NCBI GenBank assembly: GCA_002309235.1
Contig: DBXA01000004.1
Span: 4,981 to 19,649, forward strand
Reading direction: 5' to 3'
DNA length: 14,669 bases
Source: Christensenella sp. UBA1224
Lineage (GTDB): Bacteria; Bacillota; Clostridia; Christensenellales; Aristaeellaceae
The position numbers were made by a program, and so were the translations under genes. Within the stretch, counting starts at the first letter, position 1. Each line of letters opens with the position of its first letter. Positions 12,440 to 14,669 of this stretch are shown piece after piece. The notes below the pieces were generated by a model. It made no database searches, had not been told where the DNA came from, and saw only the letters and a list, made by a program, of their open reading frames with translations.

Positions 12440-14669
12440 TTATTCTATTTCGTCCGGATACGTATGATAAGGGTATTCGACGGCGTCGGCAGGCGCGGAC
12501 CAGACGTTTTCCGCATACATCTTTTCGCTCCCGGGGAGAAGCTCGTAAATGCTGCCGACTACCTCGACAGTGATCAGCACTTCCATATCACCGTTGATAT
12601 TCGTCTCATCCGGTTCTCGTTCAGCAGGTATCATATCCACAGAATAGAAGAACCTTTTCGTACTCGTCCCGCCGATCTTCAATTCCGTATACGCAGGGCC
12701 GGATGTGAAGCCTTTTGCAGGCAATGCCGCAATTTTCCCGTCAGCGCAGAGCACAAGATACTCTATGCCGCTGTTTGACAATGTCTTCAGTGCATAGCCG
12801 TCAAACTGCCAGCGACAGGAAAGGATCCCGTCATCTTCTTTATCTTCTTCGCTTTCCTCTATGACAGCGTTCAGGAGCAGTATATTATCCGATTCTTCCA
12901 TATCGCCCGTATGAAAGCTGTCGATCCCGTATACCATATCCTCTTGCGGATCTTCAGGCATCCATTTTCCAAAGACAGCGGTAAATCCGCAGGCCTGCGA
13001 AGCATCACCTTCCAAATGTGAAAGGAGCAGCGTAATGTCATGTCCATCCACTTCGAAAGAAGTGATCGTTTCCTCAGGACAGGTGAGATCCGCGGCAGAA
13101 TAAGTCGTCTTTCCGTCGTTCCCGGTCTTGTTTTCAGAGTGTTCCTTCCGCTTGCCGCCCCCGCCTCCTCCGCCTCCGGATTGTTTCCTGACCTTGCCGC
13201 AGACGATATCTTCCGGATTTGTCCATATATTTCCGGCTTCATCCCGAATAAGTATGCTGCCGGCAGGATAAGTGACCTCGTTTTTATTCTTGATCGCGGC
13301 CAAGTAGCCATTGTCAAAGTAATCCCATGTCTCGCCCGCGTCAAGGGAGATCCCTATCGTCTCGCTGAGCGCATCCTGCGCCGAAAGGATCAATGTATAG
13401 CTTTTCTCCGTATAGGCATACGCTTCGGATTCGGGAGGAGTCAGGTCGATATAGAGCGTATAGAGAGGCGTCACGCTCAGCATATCGCCAATATCGTCTG
13501 TGATCGCAAATCGAAGCGCCGTGATCCCTTCCGTATCACAGGTGTACTCATTTCCGTCGAGCTCTATGATCTTTTCATCAAACAAAACAACGGAATAACG
13601 GAGGTCCGCCCGGTCTTCGGGGATCCCGGAGAGCGTGAACCCAACAGTTTGAGAGGACCATTTGCCCGGATCATATTCGGTATGCTCTACCGCTATGGTG
13701 ACCTCATCCGCTTCCTGCTCAGGTACCTTGAGCACCCTGATAAAAACCTTCACGGATGTATCATCGCCTTCCAGCGCGGAAAGATATCCCTCCGCGTCAA
13801 AGGCTGTGATATCCGCAGGATCCGCTTCTTCCGCTATCTCCTCCATAGAAACGACAGCAGTGTATCCTTCAGAGAATGTATCCGGATCCGGAACAAAGAC
13901 AAGTCCTGTCATGAACCTTGCATCCGTCTCAACCGTCAGCTGGTCCGAAGAGACGATATATATCGTTTCTTCTTTTCCGAATGCCGTTTCAGCGAGCTCG
14001 GAAACCTTTCCGTAATCCTTTTCGCCGTTTTTTGCAAGGATATAGGCATCCTTCTCCGGCTCTTCGACGGACCCGGTCGTTTTCAGCACCCGGATATAGA
14101 CAGTGACTATATGATCTTCCCCGGCTGATGCACAGTACGCCTGTGCGTCAAACATCTCAACAGAATCAGGATCCGCGTCTTTCGGGATCGGAGCAAGGGA
14201 TACGGAAGCTTCATATCCGTCAGGATAGATATCCGCATCAGGCAAGAAAGTGAGGTTTATCAGAAGCTCTGCATCGATCCGGGCAGAAAGCTGCTCCCCG
14301 GAAACGATATAAACCGTCTTGCTCGCGCCTGCGGCCTCAATAGCGAGATCGTATACCGTGCCCCAGGTCTTCTCATTGCCGTCCGTGAGGATGTAGGCAT
14401 CCTGGGAGGCATCAGTGCTTGTACCGTCCGCCGTTTCTGTATCGGTACCGGATCCGCCTTCAGGGCCGTCATCGCTTTGGGAGTCTTCGGTTATATTCCC
14501 CTCGGTATCTGTCCCCGCTCCATCCAAACTTGCAGTATCCGGCCCTTGTGCATCGGTACCGTCTGTAACCGTATCACCGGCAGGCTGTTCATTGCTTCCG
14601 GTACCTTCAGGTTCTTTGTTATCCTTATCATCAGCGTCTTGGCTGTCATCGTCTGCCGCACCGGCAGGG
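12440..14669 (-). CDS. Large acidic repeat-containing exported protein, 5' end outside window
   Basis: The frame is open to the right edge: codons above 14527 continue as an acidic Asp/Gly/Thr/Glu-rich linker (PAGAADDDSQDADDKDNKEP and on), so a TTG at 14527 is not the true start. At least 742 residues are present. In order (window residues): low-complexity linker, about 1-88; two tandem repeats of about 107 residues, each opening DAYIL and closing YIRVLK/FIRVLK; an Ig-like part with DLTPPESEAY, SLDAGETWDYF and IRDEAGNIWT; a run of eight glycines followed by KRKEH; and a C-terminal domain with SNSGIEYLVLCADGKIAALP and GFTSGPAYTELKIGG. No LPXTG sorting signal or C-terminal membrane helix is seen. 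Such composition is typical of clostridial cell-surface or secreted proteins. It is the first visible gene of the operon, 18 bases before the small adaptor. Function not recognised. Confidence 0.75.
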   Translation of the reverse strand, partial: PAGAADDDSQDADDKDNKEPEGTGSNEQPAGDTVTDGTDAQGPDTASLDGAGTDTEGNITEDSQSDDGPEGGSGTDTETADGTSTDASQDAYILTDGNEKTWGTVYDLAIEAAGASKTVYIVSGEQLSARIDAELLINLTFLPDADIYPDGYEASVSLAPIPKDADPDSVEMFDAQAYCASAGEDHIVTVYIRVLKTTGSVEEPEKDAYILAKNGEKDYGKVSELAETAFGKEETIYIVSSDQLTVETDARFMTGLVFVPDPDTFSEGYTAVVSMEEIAEEADPADITAFDAEGYLSALEGDDTSVKVFIRVLKVPEQEADEVTIAVEHTEYDPGKWSSQTVGFTLSGIPEDRADLRYSVVLFDEKIIELDGNEYTCDTEGITALRFAITDDIGDMLSVTPLYTLYIDLTPPESEAYAYTEKSYTLILSAQDALSETIGISLDAGETWDYFDNGYLAAIKNKNEVTYPAGSILIRDEAGNIWTNPEDIVCGKVRKQSGGGGGGGGKRKEHSENKTGNDGKTTYSAADLTCPEETITSFEVDGHDITLLLSHLEGDASQACGFTAVFGKWMPEDPQEDMVYGIDSFHTGDMEESDNILLLNAVIEESEEDKEDDGILSCRWQFDGYALKTLSNSGIEYLVLCADGKIAALPAKGFTSGPAYTELKIGGTSTKRFFYSVDMIPAEREPDETNINGDMEVLITVEVVGSIYELLPGSEKMYAENVWSAPADAVEYPYHTYPDEIE
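13154..13177 (-). repeat. Polyglycine run of eight codons
   Basis: Eight consecutive glycine codons (mixed GGA, GGC and GGG) between QS and KRKEH separate the Ig-like part from the C-terminal domain of the large exported protein. It is a likely flexible hinge and a possible site of length variation. Confidence 0.85.
13727..14050 (-). repeat. Protein-level tandem repeat, copy B
   Basis: This copy opens DAYILAKNGEKDYGKVSELA, has TIYIVSSDQL, LVFVPDPDTFSEGYTAVVSM and ITAFDAEGYLSA in the middle, and closes VKVFIRVLK. Copy A has the matching blocks in the same order. The copies have diverged in sequence, so this is an old duplication. Confidence 0.85.
14081..14401 (-). repeat. Protein-level tandem repeat, copy A
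   Basis: This copy opens DAYILTDGNEKTWGTVYDLA, has TVYIVSGEQL, LTFLPDADIYPDGYEASVSL and VEMFDAQAYCAS in the middle, and closes VTVYIRVLK. It aligns block by block with copy B, separated from it by a linker of about ten residues rich in Glu and Pro. Confidence 0.85.

Noticed and set aside
13040..14128. Open frame of 362 codons on the plus strand
   Set aside because: It is antisense to the repeat protein and unusually rich in Arg and Ile; the minus frame shows a real internal repeat at protein level.
14525..14527. TTG start codon for the large exported protein
   Set aside because: The frame remains open to the window edge with the same acidic linker composition, and no ribosome binding site precedes the TTG.
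1..14669. CRISPR array, tRNA or rRNA genes, insertion sequences, attachment sites
   Set aside because: No regularly spaced direct repeats, tRNA T-loop and acceptor pairs, transposase motifs or flanking inverted repeats were seen.

Overview
The window looks like a chromosomal segment from a Gram-positive anaerobe of the class Clostridia, probably Lachnospiraceae-like. The evidence is the Firmicutes-type L27 with a cleavable leader and its Prp protease encoded between rplU and rpmA, strong GGAGG ribosome binding sites, sugar-type ABC permeases, and an IMP dehydrogenase of an atypical clade. Base composition is moderate in GC, so several long open frames antisense to real genes are shadows. All complete genes lie on the minus strand. 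Only the tail of an amidohydrolase at the left edge is on the plus strand.

Left part (1-2230): the amidohydrolase tail and its terminator face the 3' end of ogg, an OGG1-type 8-oxoguanine DNA glycosylase. Upstream of ogg is the ribosomal cluster rplU-prp-rpmA (L21, L27-processing protease, L27). It has a near-consensus promoter, a short structured leader, and a terminator between rpmA and ogg.

Middle (2231-4689): guaB, whose product matches remembered features of the Tritrichomonas foetus-type IMP dehydrogenase, is followed at 32 bases by a PHP-family phosphatase of the CpsB/YwqE type. A consensus promoter lies about 160 bases upstream of guaB, and a complete intrinsic terminator sits between that promoter and the guaB start. 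This could be an attenuated leader, a short RNA gene, or the end of the upstream operon.

Right part (4690-14669): seven same-strand genes at gaps of 13 to about 55 bases form one apparent operon. In transcription order they are: a large acidic repeat-containing exported protein (5' end outside the window); a small HlyD-like adaptor with a signal peptide; a two-part protein with a propeller-like N-terminal half and a solute-binding-protein C-terminal half; two MalF/MalG-type ABC permeases; a membrane-anchored HlyD-like adaptor with a coiled-coil hairpin; and a permease with a MacB-like periplasmic core. This mixes parts of an import ABC transporter with parts of a MacAB-type export machine, and no ATPase is visible. 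It is the most interesting part of the window. A 14-bp hairpin between the binding-protein gene and the first permease gene suggests uneven expression within the operon.
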